A stretch of DNA of 64,000 nt from Streptomyces sp. NBC_01591. Its GTDB lineage: Bacteria; Actinomycetota; Actinomycetes; Streptomycetales; Streptomycetaceae. Positions 1 to 9,028 of the stretch are shown here, piece after piece. Made by a program: the position numbers and the translations under genes. The DNA lies in NCBI RefSeq assembly GCF_035918155.1, contig NZ_CP109327.1:2418001-2482000 (forward strand), written 5' to 3'. The notes under the pieces were generated by a model. That model saw only the letters and a list, made by a program, of their open reading frames with translations. It made no database searches and was not told the origin of the DNA. The stretch's first letter is position 1; each line of letters opens with the position of its first letter.

Positions 1-1259
1 GCACACAGACCGTCTCACCGGCCGGCCGCACCCGGACGGCGCCCGCGGCGGGGGCGGCCACGCCCGGTGTGCGGTTCGGGGTGGTGTCGTGCGCCAACTG
101 GGAGGCCGGGTACTTCTCCCCGTACCGCCACCTCGCCGCCCGCGCCGACCTCGACGCGGTGCTCCACCTCGGCGACTACATCTACGAGTACGCCTCGGGC
201 AGTTACCCGGACGCGAAGTACGTCGTACGCCCGCACGAGCCGAAGCACGAGATCCTCACCCTCGCCGACTACCGCACCCGGCACGGCACGTACAAGACGG
301 ACACCGACCTCCAGACCCTGCACGCCACCCACCCGTTGATCGCGATCTGGGACGACCACGAGTTCGCCAACGACGCCTGGTCGGGCGGGGCCGAGAACCA
401 CACACCGGGCACGGAGGGCGCCTGGGCGGACCGGGTCGCGGGCGCCAAGCAGGCGTACTTCGAGTGGATGCCGGTCCGCGCCTCCACCGAGGGCACCGTC
501 TACCGGCGGCTGCGCTTCGGCAACCTGGCCGATCTCCACCTCCTCGATCTGCGCAGCTTCCGCTCCCAGCAGGCGTCGATCGGCAACGGCGCGGTCGACG
601 ACCCGGAGCGCACCATCACCGGCCGGGCGCAGCTGGACTGGCTGAAGGCGGGACTGGCCGGCTCGGACGCCGCCTGGAAGCTGGTCGGCACATCGGTGAT
701 GATCTCGCCGGTCGCGTTCGGCTCCGTGCCCGCCCATCTGCTGGAACCGCTGGCCGAGTTGCTGGGGCTGCCCAAGGAGGGCCTCGCCGTCAACGTCGAC
801 CAGTGGGACGGCTACACGGACGACCGCAAGGAGCTGATCTCGCACCTGCGGGACCGGTCGATCACCAACACGGTCTTCCTGACCGGCGACATCCACATGG
901 CCTGGGCCAATGACGTACCGGTGAAGGCGGCGACGTATCCGCTCTCCGGCTCGGCCGCCACCGAGTTCGTGGTGACGTCGGTGACCTCGGACAACATCGA
1001 CGACATCCTGCACGTGGCACCGCAGACGGTCTCGGTGGTCGCGGCGGCCGCGGTGAAGGCCGCCAACCGCCATGTGAAGTGGGTGGACATGGACTCGCAC
1101 GGCTACGGCGTCCTCGATGTGACCGCCGAGCGCTCGCAGATGGACTACTACGCGGTCTCCGACCGGACGAAGCGGGACGCGACCTCCGCCTGGACGCGTT
1201 CGTACCGGACGCTCAGCGGGACGCAGAAGGTCGAGCGGGTGGACCGGCCGGTGCGCTGA
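1..1259 (+). CDS. phoD: PhoD-family alkaline phosphatase, 5' end outside window
   Basis: The reading frame is open to the left edge, so the start, the expected Tat signal and the N-terminal domain are missing; about 418 residues remain. Metallophosphoesterase motifs of PhoD enzymes follow in order: [10 protein letters not shown] at the start of the catalytic domain, HLGDYIYEY (metal-binding Asp), [11 protein letters not shown] and [11 protein letters not shown] near the C-terminal third. PhoD enzymes are secreted Fe/Ca phosphomonoesterases or diesterases that scavenge phosphate outside the cell. The GTG at position 69 lies inside the conserved domain and should not be taken as the start. Family call firm; substrate not readable. 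Confidence 0.88.
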   Translation, partial: TQTVSPAGRTRTAPAAGAATPGVRFGVVSCANWEAGYFSPYRHLAARADLDAVLHLGDYIYEYASGSYPDAKYVVRPHEPKHEILTLADYRTRHGTYKTDTDLQTLHATHPLIAIWDDHEFANDAWSGGAENHTPGTEGAWADRVAGAKQAYFEWMPVRASTEGTVYRRLRFGNLADLHLLDLRSFRSQQASIGNGAVDDPERTITGRAQLDWLKAGLAGSDAAWKLVGTSVMISPVAFGSVPAHLLEPLAELLGLPKEGLAVNVDQWDGYTDDRKELISHLRDRSITNTVFLTGDIHMAWANDVPVKAATYPLSGSAATEFVVTSVTSDNIDDILHVAPQTVSVVAAAAVKAANRHVKWVDMDSHGYGVLDVTAERSQMDYYAVSDRTKRDATSAWTRSYRTLSGTQKVERVDRPVR

Positions 1260-1544
1260 GGGATCATTTTCAGCCACTCCCTCATATGTTGACGGTGCAT
1301 TACATCGCTACGGCGGGTGGCGTATCCCATGGCTCGAATGGGGACACACCACCCGCCGGGGTAACGCCTACGGTTACGTCGCCGTCTCAAACTCTGGAAC
1401 ACGAAGAAAGATTTCTTCCGGTTTCCCCCCTTTGGCGAATACCTGATTGGGCCTGATCATTCCTCCTCGGAGGCTGACATGCGCACGTAATCTCCCGGCG
1501 GCGGGTGAGGAAATGCCTCTCCCACACATCCGCAAGGAGTCCCC
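1260..1544. other. intergenic region upstream of the M43 protease gene
   Basis: This 285-base stretch holds no convincing gene. A TTGACG hexamer at 1289-1294 lacks a good -10 at the right distance. An inverted repeat GTAAC-N7-GTTAC lies at 1361-1377. The AT content between about 1380 and 1450 is higher than in the neighbours, which fits a promoter for the secreted protease, but no start site can be fixed. Confidence 0.4.
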
Positions 1545-2543
1545 GTGCGCACTCTTGCCCGTATATCGCCGCGTATGCGTAACCGTGCGATCGGCACTGC
1601 CGTTCTGGCCGGAACCCTGGCCCTGGCACCGCTCTCCGCTCCCTCCGGCTCCGCCGCTTCGGCCGCCTCCAGGGTCTCCGCCTCGTCCGCCCAGAAGTGC
1701 GGGGACGACGCGGGCATCAGCGCAACGGCACGGGAGGCCCGCCCCTCGGGCGCCGCCCACGCCGACGACCCCAATGAGCTGACCGCGACCCAGGCCAAGG
1801 CCATGGACGCGCAGTTGAAGCAGAGACTCGCGGACCGCCGGCTCAGCGGCTCCTCGCTCGCCGCGGGCGCGACGATCCCGGTGTACTTCCACGTCGTGCA
1901 CTCCGGGACGACCGGCAAGCTCAGCGCGTCCGCGATCAGCAGCCAGATGAGCGTCCTGAACGCCGCCTACAGCGGACAGGGCTCGGGCAACACGGACTCC
2001 GGCTTCCAGTTCACGCTGGCCGGCACGGACTACACCGACAACAGCTCCTGGTACAACGGCATCTCCCCGGGCTCCGCCGCCGAGAAGGCCATGAAGTCCT
2101 CGCTGCGCAAGGGCGGCGCGAACGCCCTCAACATCTACACCGCCGACCTCGGCGGCGGTCTGCTGGGCTGGGCCACCTTCCCCAGCTCGTACAAGTCCAA
2201 CCCCTCGGACGACGGCGTGGTCATGCTCGACGCCTCGCTGCCCGGCGGCTCCGCCACCAACTACGACGAGGGCGACACCGCCACCCACGAGGTCGGCCAC
2301 TGGATGGGGCTTTACCACACCTTCCAGGGCGGCTGCAACGGCAACGGTGACTACGTCGCCGACACCCCGGCCGAGAAGAGCCCCGCGTACGAGTGCCCGA
2401 CCGGGCGTGACACCTGCACCAACAAGACCGGGGTCGACCCGATCCACAACTTCATGGACTACACGTACGACGCGTGCATGACCCAGTTCACCGCGGGCCA
2501 GGTGCAGCGGATGAGCGACAGCTGGATCGCCTACCGGGGCTGA
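1545..2543 (+). CDS. secreted zinc metalloprotease, M43 (pappalysin-like) family
   Basis: The 332-residue protein starts at GTG 1545, five bases after AAGGAG (1534-1539). The N-terminus has Arg residues, a hydrophobic stretch ([16 protein letters not shown]) and an Ala/Ser-rich region, a typical signal peptide. The mature part carries the extended zinc motif [11 protein letters not shown] (about residues 248-258) and a Met-turn [11 protein letters not shown], which place it among the M43 cytophagalysin/pappalysin-type metzincins. Cys-rich segments near the C-terminus ([16 protein letters not shown]) probably form disulfides. It stands alone and ends at a terminator shared with the convergent hydrolase gene. 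Substrate unknown; an extracellular protein-degrading role is inferred. Confidence 0.9.
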   Translation: MRTLARISPRMRNRAIGTAVLAGTLALAPLSAPSGSAASAASRVSASSAQKCGDDAGISATAREARPSGAAHADDPNELTATQAKAMDAQLKQRLADRRLSGSSLAAGATIPVYFHVVHSGTTGKLSASAISSQMSVLNAAYSGQGSGNTDSGFQFTLAGTDYTDNSSWYNGISPGSAAEKAMKSSLRKGGANALNIYTADLGGGLLGWATFPSSYKSNPSDDGVVMLDASLPGGSATNYDEGDTATHEVGHWMGLYHTFQGGCNGNGDYVADTPAEKSPAYECPTGRDTCTNKTGVDPIHNFMDYTYDACMTQFTAGQVQRMSDSWIAYRG

Positions 2544-2559
2544 TCCGCCCCGTCCGTAC

Positions 2560-2588
2560 GGAGGGCCCCGCGCGGCGCGGGGCCCTCC
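2560..2588. terminator. bidirectional terminator between convergent genes
   Basis: A near-perfect GC hairpin with arms GGAGGGCCCCGCG and its complement lies in the 50 bases between the stop codons of the M43 protease (+) and the hydrolase gene (-). There is no long T-run, as is usual in Streptomyces. Confidence 0.75.
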
Positions 2589-2594
2589 GCGCGG

Positions 2595-3164
2595 TCACAG
2601 CGTGGCGAGGAAGCCGAGCGCGACCTTCCAGGCCAGCTCGGCCGACGCCTGGTCGAAGTCGGGCAGTTCGGCGTCCGTGAAGAGATGGCCCGCGCCCGGG
2701 TAGCGGTAGACCTCGACATCGGCGCCGGTCCGCTGCATCTGCAGATACCAGGAGTTCAGCCAGTCGTGCGTCTCGAACGGGTCCGGGTCGGCGACGTGCA
2801 GCTGTACGGGCAGCTCGTCCACGGACGCGTTCTCGGCGATGTCCGAGGTGCCGTGGAACATCAGCAGACCGCGGGCCTTCTCGTCGCCGAGCGCCAGGGT
2901 CTGCGCGGTGGAGGCACCGAACGAGAAACCCGCGTACACCAGGCCCCGGTCGGAGTAGGGGGCGGCGGCCAGCACGGCCCGCCTGAGCAGTTCGTCCTTG
3001 CCCACCTCCTCCTTGAAGGCCATGCCTTCCTCGACGGTGTCGAACGTGCGCCCCTCGAAGAGATCGGGCACCTGAACCTCGTGCCCGGCTGCGCGGAGCC
3101 GGTCGGCCGCCGCGTGCACCGCGGGGCGCAGACCGTACGTCGAGTGGAAAAGCATGATGTTCAT
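2595..3164 (-). CDS. dienelactone hydrolase family protein
   Basis: An alpha/beta-hydrolase of about 189 residues. The start MNIMLFHSTYG is preferred; an in-frame ATG three codons upstream (3173) is possible. The order is DLH-like: an N-terminal strand with HSTYGLRPAV, the nucleophile-elbow region YAGFSFGAS (Ser rather than the Cys of classic dienelactone hydrolases), then HVADPDPFE and the catalytic-His region GAGHLFTD. Cytoplasmic, no signal peptide. It lies downstream of the antiporter on the same strand with a gap of about 95 bases. Substrate cannot be read from the sequence. Confidence 0.8.
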   Translation of the reverse strand: MNIMLFHSTYGLRPAVHAAADRLRAAGHEVQVPDLFEGRTFDTVEEGMAFKEEVGKDELLRRAVLAAAPYSDRGLVYAGFSFGASTAQTLALGDEKARGLLMFHGTSDIAENASVDELPVQLHVADPDPFETHDWLNSWYLQMQRTGADVEVYRYPGAGHLFTDAELPDFDQASAELAWKVALGFLATL

Positions 3165-3259
3165 GAGTCCCATGGTGCCAGCTGCGGTCGGGAGCACGGA
3201 GAACGACGGGATGGCGGACGTACTGCGCCCGCAGGCCGGGCCCTGACCGCCCTCCCGCC

Positions 3260-4846
3260 TCAGCGCAGGCTGCGGACGTCCAGCTGGCGCAGCACCCGGT
3301 CGACGATCTCCGGGTCCGCCCCCGCCTCGTTGCGGGCCGAAAGCACCGCGTGGCGGGCGGCCGACATCATCTCGCGCTGGACGCGGCTGACCGCCTTGAA
3401 GCGCTCGGCCCGCTTCGCGTACGCCTCGCGGCGTTCGTCGTCGACCATGTCGGGACTGATCCGCGCCCCCACGTCGTACGCCAGCCGCTGCAGCCGCTCG
3501 GTGACCTCGTCCGGGAACTCCTCGACCTCCTGGATCTCCTTGAGGCGCTGCTTCGCGGCCTTCGCGGCACGGATCGCGAGGTCCTTCTCCAGCGCCTCCT
3601 CGGCGTCCGTGTCCGCCTTGACGTGGAGCTTGCGTACCAGCCACGGCAGGGTGAGCCCCTGGACGACGAGCGTGGCCATGATCACGGCGAAGGCGATGAA
3701 GACGATCTCGTCGCGGCCCGGGAAAGGCTTCCCGTCGTCGGTCTCCAGCGGAATCGCGAGTGCCAGCGCGACCGAGGCCACTCCGCGCATCCCGGCCCAC
3801 CACATGACGACGGTCTCCCGCCAGCTGGTGGGGATCTCCTCGCTGACGTCGCGCCGGGTGTGCAGCCGCTTGGCGAGCCAGGTGGCGGGCAGCAGATACA
3901 GCAGCCGCACGCCGACGACGACCACGACCACGGCAAGTCCCCAGCCCAGCATCTGGAGTCCGCGCCCGTCGGCCGTCCCGAAGACGTTGTGCAGTTCGAG
4001 GCCGATCAGCCCGAAGGCGACCCCCGTGACGAGCGTGTCGACGATCTCCCAGAAGGTACGGCCGGTGAGCCGCCCGAGGACGTCGTCGGCGTCGGCGGTG
4101 TGCTCGGCGAGGAAGAGCGCGGTGGTGAGGACGGCGAGGACGCCCGACCCCATCAGCTCCTCCGCGAGCACGTAACTCACGAACGGCACCAGCAGGGTGA
4201 GGCCGACCTGGAGCGTGGCGTCGCCGAGCAGACCCATGAGCTTGATGGTGAGCCAGCCGAGCACCAGCCCCACGGCCACGGCCACCACCGCAGAGAGGAT
4301 CAGCAGCCCGAAGGCCTCCGGCAGCGAGAAGCTCCCGCTCACCGCGGCGGCGATCGCCACGTGGTACAGCACGATCGCGGTCACGTCGTTGAACAGCCCC
4401 TCGCCCTCCAGGATGGAGACGAGCCGGCGCGGCAGCCCGACCGAACCGGCGACGGCCGTCGCCGCGACCGGGTCGGGCGGGGCGACGAGCGCGCCGAGCG
4501 CCACGGCCGCGGCGATGGGCAGCCCGGGGACGACCGCGTTGGCGACCGCGGCGACGGCAGCCGTCGTGACGAAGACCAGCGCCACGGCCAGCAGAAAGAT
4601 CGGTCGTTTATTGGCGGCGAACTGCCGCCAGGAGGTTCGCTGCACGGAGGCGTAGAGCAGTGGCGGCAGCAGCGCCGGAAGGATGATCTCGGGTGGGATG
4701 TCCACATTCGGTACGAAGCTGAGGAAGGCCATGCCGGCCCCGGCGAGCGTCATCAGCACCGGCGCGGGCAGCCCGAGACGCTCCCCCAGTGGCACCGTGA
4801 CCACAGCCCCGAGCAACAGCAGGAGGAGCAGTGCCATTTGGTCCAC
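3260..4846 (-). CDS. Na+/H+ antiporter, CPA1/NhaP type
   Basis: About 528 residues from GTG 4846, chosen because GGAAGG sits six bases upstream; an ATG three codons later (4837) is the alternative. About twelve hydrophobic segments occupy residues 5-400. The ion-site motif GALVAPPDPVAATAV and the following LEGEGLFNDVTAIV are the conserved Asp-containing helices of CPA1 exchangers. A hydrophilic tail of about 120 residues, rich in Arg and Glu, follows and is probably a cytosolic regulatory region with helical coils. Exchange of Na+ (or K+) for H+ across the membrane is inferred from family; ion preference is not visible. Confidence 0.92.
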   Translation of the reverse strand: MDQMALLLLLLLGAVVTVPLGERLGLPAPVLMTLAGAGMAFLSFVPNVDIPPEIILPALLPPLLYASVQRTSWRQFAANKRPIFLLAVALVFVTTAAVAAVANAVVPGLPIAAAVALGALVAPPDPVAATAVAGSVGLPRRLVSILEGEGLFNDVTAIVLYHVAIAAAVSGSFSLPEAFGLLILSAVVAVAVGLVLGWLTIKLMGLLGDATLQVGLTLLVPFVSYVLAEELMGSGVLAVLTTALFLAEHTADADDVLGRLTGRTFWEIVDTLVTGVAFGLIGLELHNVFGTADGRGLQMLGWGLAVVVVVVGVRLLYLLPATWLAKRLHTRRDVSEEIPTSWRETVVMWWAGMRGVASVALALAIPLETDDGKPFPGRDEIVFIAFAVIMATLVVQGLTLPWLVRKLHVKADTDAEEALEKDLAIRAAKAAKQRLKEIQEVEEFPDEVTERLQRLAYDVGARISPDMVDDERREAYAKRAERFKAVSRVQREMMSAARHAVLSARNEAGADPEIVDRVLRQLDVRSLR

Positions 4847-5086
4847 GAGGTGCCTTCCGGAGCGCGGGTCACCGATCTCCGTAATCGGCGGATCTGGGAT
4901 CAAAGCCTGCCACGCAAGGCCTGCAATCCAGACAACACCCCCTCATTCCAGCCTCCCCGACCGGCATTCCTCCGATGTCTATACCGTCGGCCCTCTTCCG
5001 CTGCCCCTCCGGGGCGGGCAGTATGCGGCGTGCGCGATTCAAGGACAAGAACTCCCACCACATACATGACTGGCAGGAGAGACCAC

Positions 5087-5475
5087 GTGACCGCGTTCTC
5101 CCGAAGGCATTTCGTCGGCACGGCCGCTGCCGGAACATCCGCGCTCTGGCTGGCCGGCTCCCGTACCGCGTGGGCGGCGGCCGGCCCCGTACCGACGGAG
5201 TACTCAGGCATGGACATCCACGAGAAGACCGTCCGCGACGCCGCCATGGCCTGGGGCACACTCCCCACCGACTGATCTCCGAATGGGGCCCGTGGTTCCC
5301 CGAGGTCGGCAACAACTGGACCGCGGTCTGGTGGAACCTCAACGTCCAGATCGGCATGGCACCCATCCACGGCTCCAACCACCCCGAACTCGACTCGGTG
5401 ACGGGCGCCTTCCGCCGCTTCGAGCACAACCTCCCCGCCTCCGTCCCGGCCGCAGGGTTCACGCCGCCCGCGGAC
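5087..5475 (+). pseudogene. remnant of a Tat-exported six-hairpin glycosidase-like gene
   Basis: GTG 5087, six bases after AGGAGA, opens a frame with a twin-arginine signal (SRRHFVGTAAAG ... TAWA) and the start of a mature protein (MDIHEKTVRDAAMAWG), then stops at TGA 5273-5275. From 5272 another frame continues with ISEWGPWFPEVGNNWTAVWW and NHPELDSVTGAFRRFE, which resembles an internal segment of a large (over 600 aa) Tat-secreted glycosidase-like protein of the six-hairpin type. The join removes several hundred residues and shifts frame, and the C-terminal part is also lost before the GNAT gene. Reading: internal deletion plus 3' truncation. Parent family is recalled, so moderately certain. 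Confidence 0.7.
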
Positions 5476-5546
5476 GGCTCCGCGCGATGTGCCGTCGAAC
5501 GGCACATGGACCCGCTGGGGTCTGCCGGAGTAGGGCTGTTCCGGCC

Positions 5547-6029
5547 TCAGTCCCGCAGGGTGCGGCGCATCGCCCGGTGGGGGATGCCCGCGTCCGGGAA
5601 CTCGGGGCCGTACGCCACATAGCCGAGGCGTTCGTAGAAGCCGAGCGCATGGGTCTGGGCGTGCAGATCGACGGCGGCCAGACCGAGCTCACGGGCCGCG
5701 TCCTCGATGGCCCGGACCAGCGCCGCGCCGACCCCGAGGCCGCGTGCCGCCCTGGTCACCGCGAGCCTGCCGAGCGAACCGACGGCCGGGTCGCCGCCGG
5801 TCTTCGCGACGGCGGCCGGGCCGTGCAGCAGCCGCCCGGTGCCCAGCGCCGAGCCGTCCGCCGCGACGGCGATGACGTGCAGGGCGACCGCGTCGTAGTC
5901 GTCGTACTCGATCTCCTCGGGCACCTCCTGCTCACCGACGAAGACGTCCTTGCGGACCAGGAAGCAGGCCGCGAGGTCCTGCTCGTCGACGGCGGTACGC
6001 GTGGTGTACGGGGCGGGCGTGCCGGTCAT
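5547..6029 (-). CDS. GNAT-family N-acetyltransferase
   Basis: A 160-residue single-domain acetyltransferase. The acetyl-CoA loop appears as [19 protein letters not shown] (about residues 88-106), followed by [23 protein letters not shown], the conserved late GNAT strand-helix. The N-terminal [22 protein letters not shown] resembles the ElaA-like subgroup. Its ATG overlaps the stop of the upstream pseudouridine synthase gene (ATGA), so the two are translationally coupled, in the order lspA, rluD-like, GNAT. Acceptor substrate unknown; a small molecule or protein N-terminus are both possible. Confidence 0.88.
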   Translation of the reverse strand: MTGTPAPYTTRTAVDEQDLAACFLVRKDVFVGEQEVPEEIEYDDYDAVALHVIAVAADGSALGTGRLLHGPAAVAKTGGDPAVGSLGRLAVTRAARGLGVGAALVRAIEDAARELGLAAVDLHAQTHALGFYERLGYVAYGPEFPDAGIPHRAMRRTLRD

Positions 6030-6967
6030 TCGCTCTCCGCCGCGATCCTGTCCAGGGCCTGCTGGAGGTCGTCCGGGTAGCTGCTGGTGAACTCCACCCA
6101 GCTGCCGTCGGACGGGTGCTCGAAGCCGAGCCGGACGGCGTGCAGCCACTGCCGGGTCAGGCCGAGGCGCTTGGCCATCGTCGGGTCGGCGCCGTAGGTG
6201 AGGTCACCGACGCAGGGGTGGCGGTGGGCGGACATGTGCACCCGGATCTGGTGCGTGCGGCCCGTCTCCAGCTTGATATCCAGGAGGCTGGCGGAGCGGT
6301 ATGCCTCGATGAGGTCGTAGTGCGTCACGGAGGGCTTGCCCTCGGCCGTGACGGCCCACTTGTAGTCGTGGTTGGGGTGGCGCCCGATGGGGGCGTCGAT
6401 GGTGCCGCTCATCGGGTCCGGATGGCCCTGCACCAGCGCGTTGTACTTCTTCTCGACGACCCGGTCGTGGAACTGCGCCTTCAGCAAGGTGTAGGCCCGC
6501 TCGGACTTGGCGACGACCATCAGGCCGGAGGTGCCGACGTCGAGGCGGTGGACGATGCCCTGTCGCTCGGCGGCACCGGACGTCGAGATCCGGTACCCGG
6601 CGGCGGCGAGACCCCCGATGACGGTCGTGCCGGTCCAGCCGGGGCTCGGGTGGGCGGCGACCCCGACCGGCTTCGCGATCACGACGATGTCGTCGTCGTC
6701 GTGCACGATCTCCATGCCCTCGACGGGCTCGGCGACGATCTGCACCGGGGCGGGAGCCTGCGGCATCTCCACTTCCAGCCAGGCACCGCCCCGGACCCGC
6801 TCGGACTTCCCGACCACCGAGCCGTCCACCTGCACCTTCCCGGCGGCAGCCAGCTCGGCGGCCTTGGTGCGGGAGAAACCGAACATCCGGGAAATGGCGG
6901 CGTCGACACGCTCGCCCTCCAGACCGTCGGGTACGGGCAGGGTGCGGACCTCGGGATACGTACTCAC
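6026..6967 (-). CDS. RluD/RluA-family pseudouridine synthase
   Basis: A 313-residue protein from GTG 6967. An N-terminal S4 RNA-binding domain (residues 15-75, [18 protein letters not shown]) precedes the pseudouridylate synthase domain with the catalytic Asp in [13 protein letters not shown]. The [10 protein letters not shown] motif of the RluA/RluD group comes later. It isomerises uridine to pseudouridine in RNA; 23S rRNA helix 69, the RluD target, is the likely substrate by family. It lies 23 bases after lspA, the common bacterial lspA-rluD pair, and overlaps the GNAT gene by four bases. Confidence 0.93.
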   Translation of the reverse strand: MSTYPEVRTLPVPDGLEGERVDAAISRMFGFSRTKAAELAAAGKVQVDGSVVGKSERVRGGAWLEVEMPQAPAPVQIVAEPVEGMEIVHDDDDIVVIAKPVGVAAHPSPGWTGTTVIGGLAAAGYRISTSGAAERQGIVHRLDVGTSGLMVVAKSERAYTLLKAQFHDRVVEKKYNALVQGHPDPMSGTIDAPIGRHPNHDYKWAVTAEGKPSVTHYDLIEAYRSASLLDIKLETGRTHQIRVHMSAHRHPCVGDLTYGADPTMAKRLGLTRQWLHAVRLGFEHPSDGSWVEFTSSYPDDLQQALDRIAAESE

Positions 6968-6990
6968 CTGTCGAGTATGCCTTGCGCCCG

Positions 6991-7593
6991 TCAGTCCTTG
7001 TGCACGGTGCCGTCGGGGTCCAGGCCCTTGAAGGAAAGGATCACGATCAGGAAGCCACCGCAGACGATCGCGGAGTCGGCGAGGTTGAAAACGGCGAAGT
7101 GCGCGGGGGCGATGAAGTCCACCACCGCGCCCTCGAAGACGCCGGGGGCACGGAAGATGCGGTCGGTGAGGTTGCCGAGCGCACCGCCGAGCAGCAGCCC
7201 GAGCGCGATGGCCCACGGCAGGCTGTAGAGCTTGCGCGCGAGTCGGGCGATCACGACGATGACGGTCGCCGCGATGAACGTGAAGATGATGGTGAACGCC
7301 TCACCGAAACCGAACGCGGCACCGGCGTTGCGGATCACGCTGAGCTGCAGCCAGTCGCCGATGATCTCGATCGGCTCGTGGTGCTCCAGCTTCGCGACCA
7401 CGATCATCTTGCTGATCAGGTCGATGAGGTAGGCGAACACGGCCACGGCGAAGAGCACCATGATCTTCCGCTTGCCCCTGCCCGGGGCGGTCTCCTCGCC
7501 CCGGTCCTCGGCCCGGTCCGCGGCTTCGTCCCCTTCGGTCCCCTCAGCATCGGGGATGTCCGGCGTACCGATGATGCGCTCCGCCTCTGCCAC
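6991..7593 (-). CDS. lspA: lipoprotein signal peptidase LspA
   Basis: A 200-residue signal peptidase II from GTG 7593. An acidic cytosolic extension of about 45 residues ([18 protein letters not shown]) precedes four membrane segments. The two catalytic aspartates of this membrane aspartyl protease are in GNLTDRIFR and FNLADSAIV, and [10 protein letters not shown] is the conserved second box. It removes signal peptides from prolipoproteins after diacylglycerol transfer. An AACCTAGGTT palindrome at 7605-7614 gives a possible -10 (TAGGTT on the minus strand) 11 bases before the start, so the leader would be only a few bases long. First gene of the lspA, rluD-like, GNAT set. Confidence 0.95.
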   Translation of the reverse strand: MAEAERIIGTPDIPDAEGTEGDEAADRAEDRGEETAPGRGKRKIMVLFAVAVFAYLIDLISKMIVVAKLEHHEPIEIIGDWLQLSVIRNAGAAFGFGEAFTIIFTFIAATVIVVIARLARKLYSLPWAIALGLLLGGALGNLTDRIFRAPGVFEGAVVDFIAPAHFAVFNLADSAIVCGGFLIVILSFKGLDPDGTVHKD

Positions 7594-7651
7594 GTGAATC
7601 CCTCAACCTAGGTTCCTGACTGAGGACGAGGGTACGACACACCGCCGGGGA

Positions 7652-8488
7652 TCAGCCGCGTCGCTCCTGCTTCTGTTTGTCCTCGACGCAGAGCGTGGCA
7701 CGCGGGAACGCCTGCATCCGCGCCTTGCCGATCGGATTGCCGCAGATCTCGCACAGTCCGTACGTCCCGGCGTCGAGCCGGGCCAGGGCCCGCTCGGTCT
7801 GGTCCAGCATCTCCTGGGCGTTGGCGGCGAGCGACATCTCGTGCTCGCGGGTGATGTTCTTGGTGCCGGTGTCCGCGTCGTCGTCACCCGCACCGTCGCC
7901 GGAGTCGCGCATCAGTCCGGCGAGCGCGGCACTCGCGGCCTCCAGCTCACTGCGCAGCCGCATGGTCTCGCTGCTCAGCTCGGCCCGCGCCTCGGCGACC
8001 TCCTCCGGGGTCCAGGGGTCCTCGCCCGGCCGGACCGCCAGTTCGCCGGGGGCTGTCGTGGTGACCCCACCGGCGGGAGACGCGGACGTCGCGCCCGTGC
8101 CGGCCGTGCGGGTCCGGGCCGCGCTCTTCTTGGCTACCACCGTGTGGGCTCCCGTCTTCCTGGCGGCCTCGGCCGCCCCCTTGGCCGCGTCGGCGGCCTT
8201 CTTCGAGGCCTTCTTGGCCGCACTCTTCTTCGCAGGTGCCTTCTTGAGCGGCGCCTCGTGCCCGGCATCCGCATGCTCGGCGGGCGCCGCCTTCATATCG
8301 GCCGCGGTCTTCCTGGCCGCGGTCTTCTTCGCCACGGCCTTCTTCACGACAGTCTCCTTCACGGCGGCCTTCGTCGCACCGGCCTCCGGGACGGTCTCCA
8401 CGCCGGCGTCGCCGCCCGGATCCACGGCCGCCGCGCCCGTGGATCCGGCCGACGCCGTCTTCTTTGCGGCGGTCTTCTTCGCCACCAT
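7652..8488 (-). CDS. DksA/TraR zinc-finger protein with Lys/Ala-rich N-terminal half
   Basis: About 278 residues from ATG 8488, with AAGGGG eight bases upstream. Residues 1-150 are low-complexity Lys/Ala/Thr repeats (AAKKTAAKK, KKAPAKKSAAKKASKKA) resembling histone H1-like tails and likely to bind nucleic acid. The C-terminal 110 residues form a coiled-coil/zinc-finger DksA-TraR domain ending in CEICGNPIGKARMQAFPRA and LCVEDKQKQ. The finger has only three cysteines; the usual fourth is Asp (codon GAC). In proteobacteria DksA modulates RNA polymerase with ppGpp; the actinobacterial role is not established, and the basic tail suggests a nucleoid-associated function. It is divergent from ileS. 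Confidence 0.85.
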   Translation of the reverse strand: MVAKKTAAKKTASAGSTGAAAVDPGGDAGVETVPEAGATKAAVKETVVKKAVAKKTAARKTAADMKAAPAEHADAGHEAPLKKAPAKKSAAKKASKKAADAAKGAAEAARKTGAHTVVAKKSAARTRTAGTGATSASPAGGVTTTAPGELAVRPGEDPWTPEEVAEARAELSSETMRLRSELEAASAALAGLMRDSGDGAGDDDADTGTKNITREHEMSLAANAQEMLDQTERALARLDAGTYGLCEICGNPIGKARMQAFPRATLCVEDKQKQERRG

Positions 8489-8769
8489 GGCCGCGGCCCC
8501 TTCACATATTGTGATCTCGCACGCGAATCGTGCTGGGACGATAAGTCGACCCCAGCGCCGCGGCAACGGGGCACGCCGCCGAATCGCTCCTCCCCGCGTC
8601 CGGACACCGACCTGCTTGCATCCGTTGTGCCCAGCTCACCGCCGGGTAATCCGTCTCCCGGTCCCCCGCCCGGACTCCGTACCCCTCCGTCTGCCCATTC
8701 GGGTCACGCCCCGCCCCCGGGTAAAACCGGTCGGCCGCCCCCCGTACGGGCCCGTACACTGGGCTCAGC

Positions 8770-9021
8770 GAGAGGCGTGGATGGGACGAGTAGCGTCGTA
8801 CGCAGCCAGGAGCGACCCGGGGACGGTGGAAGCCCGGGGGCGAGCGCGTCGTGAAGATCACCCGGAGCCGTCGGAAGAACGCCGCAAGGCAAGTAGAACC
8901 GGCATCGCGACCCCAATGAGGGGGCCACGGGCGCACACCCGGGGCCAAGGAGGGTGGTACCGCGGGAGCCGATGAGGCCCTCGTCCCTCTGACGGAAGTG
9001 GAAAACGTCCGCCGGAGGAAG
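8770..9021 (+). promoter_or_regulatory. T-box riboswitch leader of ileS
   Basis: The T-box core AGGGTGGTACCGCG is at 8951-8964, with the tRNA acceptor-binding bulge TGGT at 8955-8958. Its AGGG can pair with the downstream CCCT of CGTCCCT to form the anti-sequestrator. A stem I region precedes it (GGGACGAGTAGCG near 8782; CCCGGGGACGGTGGAAGCCCGG near 8818-8839). ATC at 8857-8859 in GAAGATCA is a good candidate isoleucine specifier codon. The ileS ribosome binding site GGAGG (9014-9018) lies just after the core, without an intrinsic terminator, so control is probably at translation initiation: uncharged tRNA-Ile would free the site. Confidence 0.9.
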
Positions 9022-9028
9022 TCCGCCC

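Noticed and set aside
1289..1317. Promoter TTGACG at 1289 for the M43 protease
   Set aside because: No acceptable -10 at 16-19 bases; kept only as a note in the intergenic entry.
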